64,000 nucleotides of DNA from an uncultured Faecalicatena sp. (GCA_902489075.1 CABTYO010000003.1:1-64000), one strand, 5' to 3'. Numbered from the stretch's first letter, positions 35,197 through 44,755 are shown. Notes: a model not told the origin generated them from the letters alone. Numbers and translations: made by a program.

Positions 35197-36547
35197 AAAT
35201 CTTACGGAAGGCAGGCCCTTGAAGCTGTTATTCTTCTTTGCGCTGCCTATGGTGCTGGGAAATCTGTTCCAGCAGCTTTATAATATGGTGGACTCGATGG
35301 TGGTTGGAAAATTCGTGGGGGAAGATGCCCTGGCGGCGGTAGGTTCGTCATTTCCCGTCGTATTCCTGGCAGTAGCAATCGCAGCCGGACTGTCCATGGG
35401 ATGTACGGTCGTGATCTCGCAGTTGTTTGGCGCCGGACAGATCAAAGAAATGAAGACCACCATTTTCACGGCATTGATTGCCCTGGGTGTGATCGGTCTG
35501 GTGATTATGGGAATCGGAGAACTGGTTTCTCTGCCCCTTTTAAAGCTTCTGGGGACAGACCCGGAAATTATGGCGGATTCCCTGATTTATCTGCGGATTT
35601 ATTTTGGCGGGGCAGTCTTCCTGTTTTTGTATAACACACTGAACGGTATCTACAATGCACTTGGGGACAGTAATACGCCTCTGAAATTCCTGATGGTCTC
35701 CGCACTGACCAACATCGGGCTGGATCTTTTGTTCGTCATCCAGTTCCATATGGGAGTCGCAGGCGTGGCATGGGCGACCCTCATCGCGCAGGGAATGTGT
35801 GCGGTGATCTCATTTTTTGTCCTGATCAGGCGAATCGGAAGAATGGAAAATGAGCCTGCATACGCGGATGTAAAACCCGGGCTTTTTGAGCTGGCTGCGG
35901 CGAAACGTATTGCAAAGGTCGGTGTTCCTTCCATGATCCAGCAGTCCATCGTCTCACTCAGCATGATGCTGATGCAGGGACTGGTCAATTCTTACGGAAA
36001 AGTCTTCGTGGCAGGATACACGGCGGCTACCAAGATCGATACACTGGCTATGATGCCGAATATGAACTTTTCCAATGCCATGTCCAGTTACACCGCCCAG
36101 AATATCGGTGCGGGAAAAGAAGAACGGGTGACACAGGGGTATAAAGCGAGCCTTTTCATGGTCCTCATTTTCTCAGTGTTTATTACAGTCATCATCTTCC
36201 TGTTCGGGCCGAATCTCCTGAGTCTTTTCCTGAATGCAGGAAGCGCAGGAAGCGCGATGGCGTACGGTCTCAAATACATGAAAACTGTATCCGTATTCTA
36301 CGTTCTGATGGGCTTTCTGTTTGTCGGAAACGGGCTTCTGAGAGGTGCAGGAGATATGGGGGCATTCATGCTCAGTTCCATGTCAAACCTGTTTGTACGT
36401 GTCATTATCGCGTATCTGCTTGCTCACTTTATCGGTTCCAGTGCGATCTGGTGGTCCATTCCGATCGGATGGGGTGTGGGAGCCATTGTCTCATTCATCA
36501 GGATCAGGAGCGGGAAGTGGAAGGCTAACCGCCTGCTGGAAAAATAA
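35189..36547 (+). CDS. MATE-family multidrug efflux transporter
   Basis: A 452-residue protein with about twelve membrane segments in two halves, in the MATE family: MVKNLTEGRPLKLLFFFALPMVLGNLFQQLYNMVDSMVVGKFVG is the standard first helix of the Firmicute branch, with NTLNGIYNALGDSNTPL and GFLFVGNGLLRGAGDMGAFM in the two halves. These pumps export cationic drugs or metabolites by Na+ or H+ exchange. I chose ATG 35189 (8-nt overlap with the MarR-type gene) over ATG 35150, because similarity starts there. Induction through the MarR-type protein is inferred from the operon. Confidence 0.93.
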   Translation: MVKNLTEGRPLKLLFFFALPMVLGNLFQQLYNMVDSMVVGKFVGEDALAAVGSSFPVVFLAVAIAAGLSMGCTVVISQLFGAGQIKEMKTTIFTALIALGVIGLVIMGIGELVSLPLLKLLGTDPEIMADSLIYLRIYFGGAVFLFLYNTLNGIYNALGDSNTPLKFLMVSALTNIGLDLLFVIQFHMGVAGVAWATLIAQGMCAVISFFVLIRRIGRMENEPAYADVKPGLFELAAAKRIAKVGVPSMIQQSIVSLSMMLMQGLVNSYGKVFVAGYTAATKIDTLAMMPNMNFSNAMSSYTAQNIGAGKEERVTQGYKASLFMVLIFSVFITVIIFLFGPNLLSLFLNAGSAGSAMAYGLKYMKTVSVFYVLMGFLFVGNGLLRGAGDMGAFMLSSMSNLFVRVIIAYLLAHFIGSSAIWWSIPIGWGVGAIVSFIRIRSGKWKANRLLEK

Positions 36548-36573
36548 GAGAGGCCTTGATTTTGTAATTGTAG

Positions 36574-36616
36574 AATCCCCCCGGATAGGATAAGATATAT
36601 CTCAGGGGGATTTTTT
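36574..36616 (+). terminator. Terminator of the MarR-MATE operon
   Basis: AATCCCCC pairs with GGGGGATT around a 22-nt loop, followed by TTTTTT. Confidence 0.75.
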
Positions 36617-36655
36617 GCTGTAAAAAACTTTATTTCTGCACCAATGGAGGGACAT

Positions 36656-37336
36656 ATGACTAAGATTTTACTGGTAGAAGATGATGAGAATATTTCTTTT
36701 GGGATCAGGGCGGCATTGTCGCGAAAAGGGTATGAGTGCACATCCTGCACAACGATAGAAGAGGCAAAGGATCTGTTTGCACCGTCCTTCCAGCTGATCC
36801 TTCTGGACTTAAATCTGCCGGACGGGACAGGCTATGATTTCTGCCGCTGGGTGAAAGAGCAGTCGCAGACACCGATCATTTTCCTGACGGTCCGTGACGA
36901 TGTGAAGGATATCACAAAGGGGCTGGATATGGGGGCGGATGACTATATCACCAAGCCCTTCCATGTGGCAGTGCTGGAGTCGCGGATCGCGGCGGTTCTG
37001 CGCCGGGTTCCGGATGAAAAGGATGTAAAGGAAAAGCAGAGGACTCTGACCTGTGGAGATATCTGTCTGGACCAGGAGAAGATGCAGGTCTATCTGGACG
37101 GGGAACCTGTGGATCTGACTGCCCTGGAGTACCGCCTTCTCTATGTAATGCTGGAGAATAAGGGGCGGACCCTGCCCCGGAATCTGATCCTGGAAAAGCT
37201 GTGGGACGCGGAGGGGAATTTTGTCAATGACAATACTCTGACGGTCACTGTGAAGCGGCTGCGGAAAAAGCTTGAGGATACGAAATATATTGTCACAATC
37301 CGGGGGATCGGTTACCGGATGGAGGAGTGTGTATGA
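36656..37336 (+). CDS. OmpR/PhoB-family response regulator
   Basis: A 226-residue response regulator: receiver domain (ILLVEDDEN, phospho-acceptor Asp51 in LILLDLNLPDG, conserved Lys in DDYITKPF) and a C-terminal winged helix (about 130-225: LTALEYRLLYVMLENKGRTLPRNLILEKLWD...NTLTVTVKRLRKKLED...TIRGIGYRME). ATG 36656 is chosen, with GGAGGG 4-5 nt upstream; ATG 36644 has none. The downstream kinase gene starts inside its stop codon (ATGA). The convergent MacB-like ABC transporter genes are the most likely targets, as in BceRS-type modules. Confidence 0.95.
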   Translation: MTKILLVEDDENISFGIRAALSRKGYECTSCTTIEEAKDLFAPSFQLILLDLNLPDGTGYDFCRWVKEQSQTPIIFLTVRDDVKDITKGLDMGADDYITKPFHVAVLESRIAAVLRRVPDEKDVKEKQRTLTCGDICLDQEKMQVYLDGEPVDLTALEYRLLYVMLENKGRTLPRNLILEKLWDAEGNFVNDNTLTVTVKRLRKKLEDTKYIVTIRGIGYRMEECV

Positions 37337-38571
37337 AAAAGCGGGGCGTGAAGGGATTTCTCATTTCCTGCCTTTTCTGGCTGTTTCCGGCGCTGGCTGG
37401 CGGACTTTTATCGGCGGCTTATTTAAGTGCCCATGAATATCAGGCGGTGGCACAGCTTGCAGGGCAGCTGGAAGATGGCAGTTCCCTTCCGGAAGTGTTG
37501 AAAAATGCAGGTAAAACAGGTATAAATGTGGATAACTGCGATGGGTCAGGAGCAGATGGTGTGCAGAACAGCAGCCTGGAAACGGGGACTGCCTATCTGG
37601 AAAAGTATGGGCACCGAAAGTATGGAAATCTGACCAGAAATCTGCCGTTTACGTTCCTTGTAAATCTGTGCCTTTTTGAGGCGGCGGGCGGTATTCTGTT
37701 TTTTAGAAGAAAAAGGGAAGAGCAGTATCAGGAAGGACGGATAGAAGAACTGACCGAATATTTAAAGGCAGTTGACCGTGGTGAGGCGGCAGTGCTCACA
37801 AGGCATGAGGACCTGTTTTCCCATCTGGAGGATGAGATCTATAAGACGGTGGCGGAGCTGGCCTGTACCAAGGAAAAGGCGGTGAAGGACCATGAAGTCC
37901 TGGCGGCAAGGATTGCAGATATTGCCCACCAGCTGAAGACGCCGCTTACCTCAATGTCACTGATGGCGGAATTGCTGGAACCGGCAGAAAAGGAAGAGCA
38001 GGAGTATTTAGAACGGCTCAGGCATCAGGCGGAGCGGCTGAAAGGTCTGGTAGAAGGGCTTCTGGCACTGGCAAAATTAGATTCCCATACGATCGAATTC
38101 CAGAGGGAGGATATCGAGGTGGAAGATCTGATCATGGAGGCGGCGGAGCCTCTCTGCGAATGGATGGACAGAAGAAAGATCAGCCTGGAAATTGCCCGGC
38201 CTCAGGAGGAAAGTGACTGCTTTGAGGAAATCTGGATTAAAGTGGATCCGAAATGGACTGCAGAGGCTCTGCTAAATGTGTTGAAAAACTGTGTAGAGCA
38301 TACGCCGGACGGTGGAAAGATCAGGATAAGCTTAAGCCGGAATCCTCTGTATACAGAAGTGGTGATCGAGGATGAAGGTACAGGAATTTCAAAGAAAGAC
38401 CTGCCTCATCTGTTTGAAAGATTCTACAGAGGAGAGCAGGCCGCAAAGGACAGTGCAGGCATCGGTCTGGCACTGGCAAAGCTGATCCTGGAGGCCCAGA
38501 ACGGGCAGATCAGTGCAGAGAATTCCCCGGAAGGACATGCACAGTTCAGGATCAAAATGTATGTTTCCTAA
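37333..38571 (+). CDS. Sensor histidine kinase
   Basis: A 412-residue kinase: two membrane segments (about 8-32 and 99-120) bracketing a short extracellular region, a linker, a dimerisation domain with the phospho-accepting His near residue 199 (IADIAHQLKTPLTSM), and a HATPase_c domain (N box ALLNVLKNCVEHTPDGG; DEGTGISKKDLPHLFERFYRG; GIGLALAKLI). It pairs with the response regulator encoded immediately upstream (ATGA overlap, GGAGGAG before the ATG). Its stop codon overlaps the stop of the convergent ABC permease gene. Confidence 0.94.
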   Translation: MKKRGVKGFLISCLFWLFPALAGGLLSAAYLSAHEYQAVAQLAGQLEDGSSLPEVLKNAGKTGINVDNCDGSGADGVQNSSLETGTAYLEKYGHRKYGNLTRNLPFTFLVNLCLFEAAGGILFFRRKREEQYQEGRIEELTEYLKAVDRGEAAVLTRHEDLFSHLEDEIYKTVAELACTKEKAVKDHEVLAARIADIAHQLKTPLTSMSLMAELLEPAEKEEQEYLERLRHQAERLKGLVEGLLALAKLDSHTIEFQREDIEVEDLIMEAAEPLCEWMDRRKISLEIARPQEESDCFEEIWIKVDPKWTAEALLNVLKNCVEHTPDGGKIRISLSRNPLYTEVVIEDEGTGISKKDLPHLFERFYRGEQAAKDSAGIGLALAKLILEAQNGQISAENSPEGHAQFRIKMYVS

Positions 38572-41261
38572 AGCGTATCATCTTTGATCGCTTCGATGAT
38601 ATTCTGCCGCTGGATGCGTCTTCCGCCGGTTAAATATGCGCCGACGATGGTCAGAAGCACCAGCGCTGTATAACCAATTAACACGCCAAAAGGTGCAAAT
38701 GGCAGGTATTCTGCCAGGGTGACCTCGTTAATGTATAGAAATGAGGCCAGAACTACAATCTGGAGCGGAAGGCTTAAAAGCAGCGGCTTGAGTCCCAGCG
38801 TCAGCCCTTCCAGAAACAGCATCCGCCAGAGCTGTGCAGGGGAAAGACCTGTTGACTTGAGCATGGCAAATTCTCTGCTTCTCTGGCGCAGATTTCCGGA
38901 AATGCTGGCCCAGATATTGGAGATTCCGATCAGGGCGAGCAGCCCGGTCAGAAAGGCAACCACTTTATTCATGACATTTGCGGTGTCTTCCTGCATCTGT
39001 TCTTTTTCTGACAGATTGGAAAGCAGATAATCTCCGCTGCCGTAGTAGCGGTCCAGAATCTGTGTCATTTCTTTGGAAGTTTTTTCAATCTGCTTATAGA
39101 AAGCATCTTCATTACCCTCATCTTCACTGTCGGTCATGATTACACCATTGACTGTGGAGGCGTTCATGCGTCTTTTATCACTGCAGGATCTGGACAGCTC
39201 CATGACGTGCTCCATCGGCATGATCGCTGTCAGGGTGAATCTTGGCAGGCTGCCCAATGCCTCGGAGGGCAGTTCATCCACAATCTCTCCTACAGTCAGG
39301 TCGAATTCAAAATCTCCGGTATCTTCATCATAGGCGCGTTCCGTAAATGGAATTACCTGTCCCTTCTCAAGCTTTAACATATCCCGGTAAACATTTTCAC
39401 GGCGGGTGCTGACGTGTGGATCCGCAGTTTTGTTATAGAACAGGGCTCTGGTCGGATCGTTCAGATAGACTTCTGGGTCAACGCCCAGTCTGCTGCAGTA
39501 TTTCAGGAAACTGTCTTTTTCCAGGCCGATCAGTGCACTGTAGATCCGGTACTTTCCATCCCGTTCGATGGGGGTGTATTTCTTTTCTGAGACGATCTTA
39601 TCAAAACCACCCAGGTAGGTTTCAATATCATCAGATGCCTGGTCTTCAGTGATCCAGGTAGCACAGGGCATTTTGTCATAAAATACATAGCTTGCTATAT
39701 TTGGGACAGCTTTGAGCTCATCCAGCGCTTTCTGTTCAGGCTCTCTGCCGTCACTGATCCAGAACATGATATGGCCCTGGGCATTCTCCTGTGCCCGGTA
39801 GACATTACTTGCTGCTTTCTGTGCCGTTGTAATATATAAAAATCCAGTCAGCAGCACAAAGGAAAGACAAAGTGATATCGTGGCGGTGCGGTAAGATTTT
39901 TTGCGTGCCGCCAGTGCATTGGATGCCAGTTCCCCGCTGATGCCGAAGTGACCGGATATCCGGCTGCGCCTGATTTTTCTGCCTTTTAAGGTCTCGGTCT
40001 GTCTCAGCGCTTCTACCGGCATCATCTTTGCCACCTTTTTTGCAGGAATCCTTGCAGACAGCCAGGCTGTGATGACGGATAAAACGATGGCAGGAAGGAT
40101 GGCAGGCAGCCCGAAGGTCAGGACCAGATCAGGTGCGGACCGCCCAATATCATTGGATGAGTTGATCAGGCTGAGCAGTCTGTCATCCAGAAGCCAGCCG
40201 CAGAAAAGACCGAGCGGCAGCGGGATCATCAGAAGCATCATCGCCTCTGACGTGACTGCGGACCGGATCTGCTTAGGAGTCGCACCGATTCCAGCGAGAG
40301 TTCCGAGCTGTGAGCGCTTTTCATTTGCCGAGAGGGCAAAGGCATTGTGGATGACCAGGACGAACACTGCAATTAAAAGAACTGCCAGTACGAGAAACAT
40401 AAGCGGTACAGATAGCAGGGACAGGCTGTTCATACTGCCCAGCTGTCCGGGGGGAAGGACACCGTATTTCGTCAGCAGGTCTGTGTTATAGCGAAGTGTA
40501 TATTTTCCATATTCGTCTTTCTCGTAGCCGATGGATTCTGCCAGTGCGGGCAGTTCCTTATAAGTACTTCTTATCGAGTTAAAACGAAGGTAAATCGTCA
40601 GGTTATCGTCAGGCTGGATCATGTTTTCATCCAGGAAACTCATCGCAGTATAGGCAGGCACGGAGGAAGAGGTGGTAATGTCCATACTGCCTACCAGCTT
40701 ATAGGTCTTCGTGCCTGTCTGCCGGAATTCTTCTCCCTCGTGAAACGGCTCCGTCTCCATGCAGACTTTTCCCTGGTTGATACGTTGGCCTACAGGCAGG
40801 GTAAGTGTGTCTCCCAAAGAGACCTCGGGATGGTCATCAAAATACTGCTTGGAGATGGCAAGCTCGTTTTCATTCTGAGGAAGCCGTCCCTCTGTTACAA
40901 GGTCTTTCTCCTCCATAGAATTCCAGTATTCTGCATTTGCACCGCGGGAGAGCAGATAATTCCTTTTTCCCGTATCGCTGATTTTGGCGACTTCCCAGCT
41001 CCCCTTGATCATGACGGCAGATACAGAGGCATAATTTTCGATCTGTTCCAGACTGCTTCCCTTTGTATTGTCAAATAATTCTCCGTGCCAGTTTCCATTT
41101 TCATGAATGGAAAGAACGATCGCATCGGTCCACATCGTATAAACGAAACCGCAAAAGCACGACATCAGCGTTGTCATGAGAAACAGGGCGGTCATGATGG
41201 CGAGGCTGGTCCTCTTGTTGCGCCTCAGTGAATCCCATACATATTCTCTTAAAATCTTCAT
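38568..41261 (-). CDS. FtsX-like ABC transporter permease
   Basis: An 897-residue permease: one N-terminal membrane segment (TSLAIMTALFLMTTLMSCFCGFVY), an extracellular region, three segments (about 280-410) forming the first FtsX domain, another segment plus a large extracellular region (about 460-760), and a second FtsX domain of three segments at the C-terminus. This two-domain layout is that of the large MacB/BceB-like permeases that work in antimicrobial-peptide resistance or lipoprotein/peptide handling. The start overlaps the stop of the ATPase gene upstream. It lies convergent with the two-component system that probably controls it; the two stop codons overlap by 3 bases. Confidence 0.9.
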   Translation of the reverse strand: MKILREYVWDSLRRNKRTSLAIMTALFLMTTLMSCFCGFVYTMWTDAIVLSIHENGNWHGELFDNTKGSSLEQIENYASVSAVMIKGSWEVAKISDTGKRNYLLSRGANAEYWNSMEEKDLVTEGRLPQNENELAISKQYFDDHPEVSLGDTLTLPVGQRINQGKVCMETEPFHEGEEFRQTGTKTYKLVGSMDITTSSSVPAYTAMSFLDENMIQPDDNLTIYLRFNSIRSTYKELPALAESIGYEKDEYGKYTLRYNTDLLTKYGVLPPGQLGSMNSLSLLSVPLMFLVLAVLLIAVFVLVIHNAFALSANEKRSQLGTLAGIGATPKQIRSAVTSEAMMLLMIPLPLGLFCGWLLDDRLLSLINSSNDIGRSAPDLVLTFGLPAILPAIVLSVITAWLSARIPAKKVAKMMPVEALRQTETLKGRKIRRSRISGHFGISGELASNALAARKKSYRTATISLCLSFVLLTGFLYITTAQKAASNVYRAQENAQGHIMFWISDGREPEQKALDELKAVPNIASYVFYDKMPCATWITEDQASDDIETYLGGFDKIVSEKKYTPIERDGKYRIYSALIGLEKDSFLKYCSRLGVDPEVYLNDPTRALFYNKTADPHVSTRRENVYRDMLKLEKGQVIPFTERAYDEDTGDFEFDLTVGEIVDELPSEALGSLPRFTLTAIMPMEHVMELSRSCSDKRRMNASTVNGVIMTDSEDEGNEDAFYKQIEKTSKEMTQILDRYYGSGDYLLSNLSEKEQMQEDTANVMNKVVAFLTGLLALIGISNIWASISGNLRQRSREFAMLKSTGLSPAQLWRMLFLEGLTLGLKPLLLSLPLQIVVLASFLYINEVTLAEYLPFAPFGVLIGYTALVLLTIVGAYLTGGRRIQRQNIIEAIKDDTL

Positions 41262-41941
41262 CAGGACACCACCTCGTCATGCAGGATTTTCCCGTCTTCC
41301 AGGGTAATGATGCGGTCGGCTTTCAGGGCCGTCTTTTCATCGTGTGTGATCAGCAGGATCGTCTGTCCGTACTGATGGTTGGAAAGCTTGAGAAGTTCGA
41401 TGGTCTCCTCCGAGTTCTTCCGGTCCAGATTGCCTGTGGGCTCATCTGCCAGTAAAATCGCAGGACGGCAGATCAGGCTGCGCGCGATTGCCACTCTCTG
41501 CTGCTGTCCACCGGATAACTCACTCGGAAGATGTGTCAGGCGGTCTGTCAGTCCAAGAGTACTGACCAGATGGTCAAAACGCTCCTCATCGGGCTTCTGA
41601 TTGTCCAGAAGGACAGGAAGCAGAATATTTTTCCGAACATTCAGCGTAGGAATCAGGTTATAGAACTGATAGACGAGTCCCACCTTTCTGCGGCGGAAGA
41701 CAGCGAGCTGTTCCTGGTTTAATGTAGAGATATCCGTATCCTCGATAAAAATACTGCCGCTGGTGGGGCGGTCCACACCTCCTAACATGTGCAAAAGTGT
41801 TGATTTTCCAGAACCGGATGCACCGATGATGGCGGTGAAGCTTCCGCGTTCAAGGGAAAGACTGACACCGTCAAGGGCGGTCACGGTATTCGAACCACTG
41901 CCATAAGTTTTGGTAAGATTTGTGCAGCGTAAAATTTCCAT
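41261..41941 (-). CDS. ABC transporter ATP-binding protein (MacB/LolD type)
   Basis: A 226-residue ATPase with all motifs: Walker A GASGSGKSTLL, Q loop YQFYNLIPTLNV, signature LSGGQQQRVAIARSL, Walker B AILLADEPTGNLD and the His switch LLITHDEKTAL. The short MacB/LolD form partners FtsX-like permeases. It is the first gene of the transporter operon and touches the permease start. AGGAGTT lies upstream of the ATG. Confidence 0.95.
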   Translation of the reverse strand: MEILRCTNLTKTYGSGSNTVTALDGVSLSLERGSFTAIIGASGSGKSTLLHMLGGVDRPTSGSIFIEDTDISTLNQEQLAVFRRRKVGLVYQFYNLIPTLNVRKNILLPVLLDNQKPDEERFDHLVSTLGLTDRLTHLPSELSGGQQQRVAIARSLICRPAILLADEPTGNLDRKNSEETIELLKLSNHQYGQTILLITHDEKTALKADRIITLEDGKILHDEVVS

Positions 41942-42022
41942 AGAATGTAACTCCTTTCGTTTATGATGATATCATAATAATGGAGCAAAGTGACAGGAAA
42001 GTGACAAAGAAAAAATTTTAAA

Positions 42023-42051
42023 TTGTGCATCGGTTTCCGATATGGTATACT
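42023..42051 (+). promoter_or_regulatory. Promoter of the DAP dehydrogenase gene
   Basis: TTGTGC (42023-42028), 17 bp, TATACT (42046-42051) with an extended TGG ahead of the -10. Confidence 0.55.
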
Positions 42052-42155
42052 TAAAAACGGTTCAAAAAGAACCCCATGTAAGCGGTACATAATGCTGGTG
42101 CTGTTTATCGTGGTTTGTAACAGGTAATTTGAATATATGGAAGGAAGGATATACG

Positions 42156-43142
42156 ATGGATAAAATCAGAATTGGAATTGTAGGATATGGAAACATCGGA
42201 CGCGGCGTGGAGCTTGCAGTGGAACGCAATGAGGATATGGAACTGAAGGCTGTATTTACAAGACGTGCGCCGGAGACGGTAATGATCGCGACTCCGGGTG
42301 TACCGGTGATACATATGGATGATATGCTGAGTATGAAGGATGAGATCGATGTCATGATCCTGTGCGGCGGTTCCGCAACAGATCTTCCGGTAATCGGGCC
42401 TGAGATCGTGAAGAACTTTAACACGATCGACAGTTTTGATACCCATGCAAAGATTCCGGAGTATTTTGCCAATATGGACCGTGCTGCAAAAGAGGGCGGC
42501 AATATCGGGATTATCTCAGTAGGCTGGGATCCGGGACTGTTTTCTCTGAACAGAATCTATGCGGAATCCGTCCTTGTACAGGGAGATACGTATACATTCT
42601 GGGGCAAAGGCGTCAGCCAGGGACATTCCGATGCAATCCGCCGTGTGAAAGGCGTGAAGAACGCAATCCAGTACACGGTTCCGGTAGAGGAAGCGGTGGA
42701 GAAGGTCAGAAGCGGCTGCGGACCGAAGCTTACCACCAGAGACAAGCACTTAAGAGAATGCTATGTAGTGGCAGAGGAAGGTGCAGATTTAAAAGAGATC
42801 GAAGAGACGATCAAGAATATGCCGAATTACTTCTCAGACTATGACACAACCGTGACATTTATTACAGAGGAAGAATTAAAGGCAAACCACAGCAGGATGC
42901 CTCATGGTGGCTTCGTAATCAGAAGCGGCGAGACAGGACATGACGGAAGTAAACATGTGATTGAGTATTCACTGAAACTGGATTCCAATCCGGAATTCAC
43001 AGCAAGCGTGCTGGCATGCTATGCAAGAGCTGCTTACAGACTGTCAAAGAAGGGTGAGTCAGGGGCAAAGAGCGTATTCGATATTGCACCGGGGATGCTT
43101 TCCATGAAGAGTGGGGAGGAATTGCGGGCAGAGCTTCTGTAA
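42156..43142 (+). CDS. ddh: meso-diaminopimelate dehydrogenase
   Basis: A 328-residue enzyme that makes meso-2,6-diaminopimelate from tetrahydrodipicolinate in one NADPH-dependent step, for lysine and peptidoglycan. The Rossmann motif is IGIVGYGNIGRGVELAV; CGGSATDLP, TIDSFDTHAKIPEYF and ISVGWDPGLFSLNRIYAES are family lines. ATG 42156, with a GGAAGGA site, is chosen over ATG 42129 because MDKIRIGIVGYG is the usual start. It is a single-gene unit with its own promoter and a strong terminator, the typical way this shortcut pathway is encoded in Lachnospiraceae and relatives. Confidence 0.95.
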   Translation: MDKIRIGIVGYGNIGRGVELAVERNEDMELKAVFTRRAPETVMIATPGVPVIHMDDMLSMKDEIDVMILCGGSATDLPVIGPEIVKNFNTIDSFDTHAKIPEYFANMDRAAKEGGNIGIISVGWDPGLFSLNRIYAESVLVQGDTYTFWGKGVSQGHSDAIRRVKGVKNAIQYTVPVEEAVEKVRSGCGPKLTTRDKHLRECYVVAEEGADLKEIEETIKNMPNYFSDYDTTVTFITEEELKANHSRMPHGGFVIRSGETGHDGSKHVIEYSLKLDSNPEFTASVLACYARAAYRLSKKGESGAKSVFDIAPGMLSMKSGEELRAELL

Positions 43143-43154
43143 ATAAAGAGGCAG

Positions 43155-43207
43155 AAAAAGCAATGAGATCAGGCAGTCATACTTTACCTGATCTCATTGC
43201 TTTTTAT
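43155..43207. terminator. Strong bidirectional terminator
   Basis: AAAGCAATGAGATCAGG pairs with CCTGATCTCATTGCTTT around a 13-nt loop, with A and T runs on either side. It ends both the DAP dehydrogenase gene and the convergent TetR-phosphorylase operon. Confidence 0.93.
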
Positions 43208-43215
43208 TTAAGAAT

Positions 43216-43980
43216 TTACAAACATCCTGCGCATTCGAACGCAAGCGTCATGTATTTCTCAGCCCCCTTTAATCCGTATTCCGTCAAGTCATTGGGCTCC
43301 CAGTTTTCCCCGGTCAGGCTGTCGGCCCCATAAAGAAACTGTGCAAAGGGAACCTGTCGGAATTTAGTGACAGCCAGGGCAGCAGAGCATTCCATCTCCA
43401 CGGCAATACAGCCCTGTTTTTTCCGTTCCTGAATTGCGGACGGTGTCTCCCTGTAGATTGCATCCGAAGTCCATACTTTTCCGAGAACATACGGAATCTG
43501 ACATTTGGTAAGGCATGTTTCCATGGCTGCAATGGAAGACTCAGCCATCTGGATTTCATCATCTGCGGGAAGATAGTGATAGCTTGTGCCTTCATCTCTG
43601 ACGGCGGCTGTCGGCAGTATGATTCTGCCATTGGCGGCGCGTTCATCCAGTATTCCGGCGCACCCGAACATCATGATCTTCTCTGCCCCCATGGCAATGA
43701 TCTCCTCCAATCCTGCAACACATGCGGGAGCACCGACTCTTGAGAGGAAAAATGCAATCCGGTTTCCGGCGTAAGTGATCTCGTAGACCGGAAGGATGCC
43801 ATTTGCGGAATAAAGGGCAGCGATGGTTTTTACCCTATTCATTTCTGCAAATTTCTGAATGATATTTTCTGAAAAGGTGGTGACGCAGAGCTCTGGAAAG
43901 CCAGGGACCGGCTTTGTGGAATCCTGTGGGTTCAGGAATGCCTGTTTTTCTTCATGAAAATGGGTAAATACAGTAGACAT
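43216..43980 (-). CDS. Nucleoside phosphorylase
   Basis: A 254-residue protein of the PNP/uridine phosphorylase superfamily. Seen: FFLSRVGAPACVAGLEEIIAMGAEKIMMFGCAG (phosphate/ribose side), RDEGTSYHYLP, and CIAVEMECSAALAV, where the VEMEC-like segment holds the ribose-binding Glu. It cleaves a nucleoside with phosphate in the cytoplasm; the base cannot be predicted confidently, though the RDEGTS-Y line resembles uridine phosphorylase-like proteins. Its ATG overlaps the TetR-type stop by one base (TAATG), with GGAGG before it, so the two are co-expressed and repressed by the TetR-type protein. Confidence 0.9.
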   Translation of the reverse strand: MSTVFTHFHEEKQAFLNPQDSTKPVPGFPELCVTTFSENIIQKFAEMNRVKTIAALYSANGILPVYEITYAGNRIAFFLSRVGAPACVAGLEEIIAMGAEKIMMFGCAGILDERAANGRIILPTAAVRDEGTSYHYLPADDEIQMAESSIAAMETCLTKCQIPYVLGKVWTSDAIYRETPSAIQERKKQGCIAVEMECSAALAVTKFRQVPFAQFLYGADSLTGENWEPNDLTEYGLKGAEKYMTLAFECAGCL

Positions 43981-44576
43981 TATAATACCTCCGTTTCTGG
44001 TCTGATCAACAGCTTTCGTATCTGTCCTGTGATACGCTGTGGCAGTTCAGGATCAATGGGCATGAGTTTGCTGTACATCCGTACGCCCTGATAGGAAAAA
44101 AGAATCAGGTCAATCACAGCCTGAATCTCAACGGGACAGAATTCCTTTCTGTCGATTCCATACTGGATCAGCCGGCGCCACATTTCTACAGATAACTGAT
44201 ATTGTGCTGTAATGGCATTTTCAGAGGAGCGGTGGTCCTCCATGCTGAAATATTCAAAAATGGCGACACTTAAGGAGGTACTGCCGTCTGCCATCTCCGT
44301 ATCATACCGTGACAGGACTTCATCCAGGATCTGGACGGCAGGCAGCTTAAGCCGCATCTTCGTGTCAAATTCCTCATCCTGCAGCTTCATCATGTCATGG
44401 ATGATCTCACTGAAAATCTGGCTGGTACTGCTGTAATGGCAGTACAGTCCGCCTCTGCTCAGCCCGGTTATCATGCAGATATCTTTCATGGTTACTTCTT
44501 TAAATCCCTTTTCTGCAAAAAGCTGACAGGATTTTTCTTTGATGAGCTGTCTTGTTATTTCTCCGCGTTTGTTCAT
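43980..44576 (-). CDS. TetR-family transcriptional regulator
   Basis: A 198-residue regulator. The N-terminal helix-turn-helix is ITRQLIKEKSCQLFAEKGFKEVTMKDICMITGLSRGGLYCHYSST; the remaining helices form a ligand-binding dimer domain. I chose ATG 44576 (GAGGTG upstream) because the longer reading frame would run through its own promoter and operators. Two GACAC...GTGTC palindromes lie at 44593-44604 and 44620-44633, the second between the -35 and -10, so it should repress its own operon, which also encodes a nucleoside phosphorylase. Confidence 0.93.
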   Translation of the reverse strand: MNKRGEITRQLIKEKSCQLFAEKGFKEVTMKDICMITGLSRGGLYCHYSSTSQIFSEIIHDMMKLQDEEFDTKMRLKLPAVQILDEVLSRYDTEMADGSTSLSVAIFEYFSMEDHRSSENAITAQYQLSVEMWRRLIQYGIDRKEFCPVEIQAVIDLILFSYQGVRMYSKLMPIDPELPQRITGQIRKLLIRPETEVL

Positions 44577-44592
44577 GCTGCACCTCATTTCC

Positions 44593-44642
44593 GACACAAG
44601 TGTCTTTAAATAAAGAATACGACACATATGTCGGAAAGTCAA
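44593..44642 (-). promoter_or_regulatory. TetR-type operon promoter with two palindromic operators
   Basis: On the minus strand TTGACT (44642-44637), 17-bp spacer, TATTCT (44619-44614). CGACACATATGTCG (44620-44633) is a perfect 14-bp palindrome filling the spacer; GACAC-aa-GTGTC (44593-44604) is a second copy in the leader. Centres are about 28 bp apart. Confidence 0.85.
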
Positions 44643-44755
44643 TGAGAAAATCAGGTAAATGAATTTATATCAATAAAATGGATTACACAGTGCAATTTCT
44701 TATAGAATCGGTTATAATAAAAAAGTTATAAAATGAAAAAAAGAGGTCATATAGA

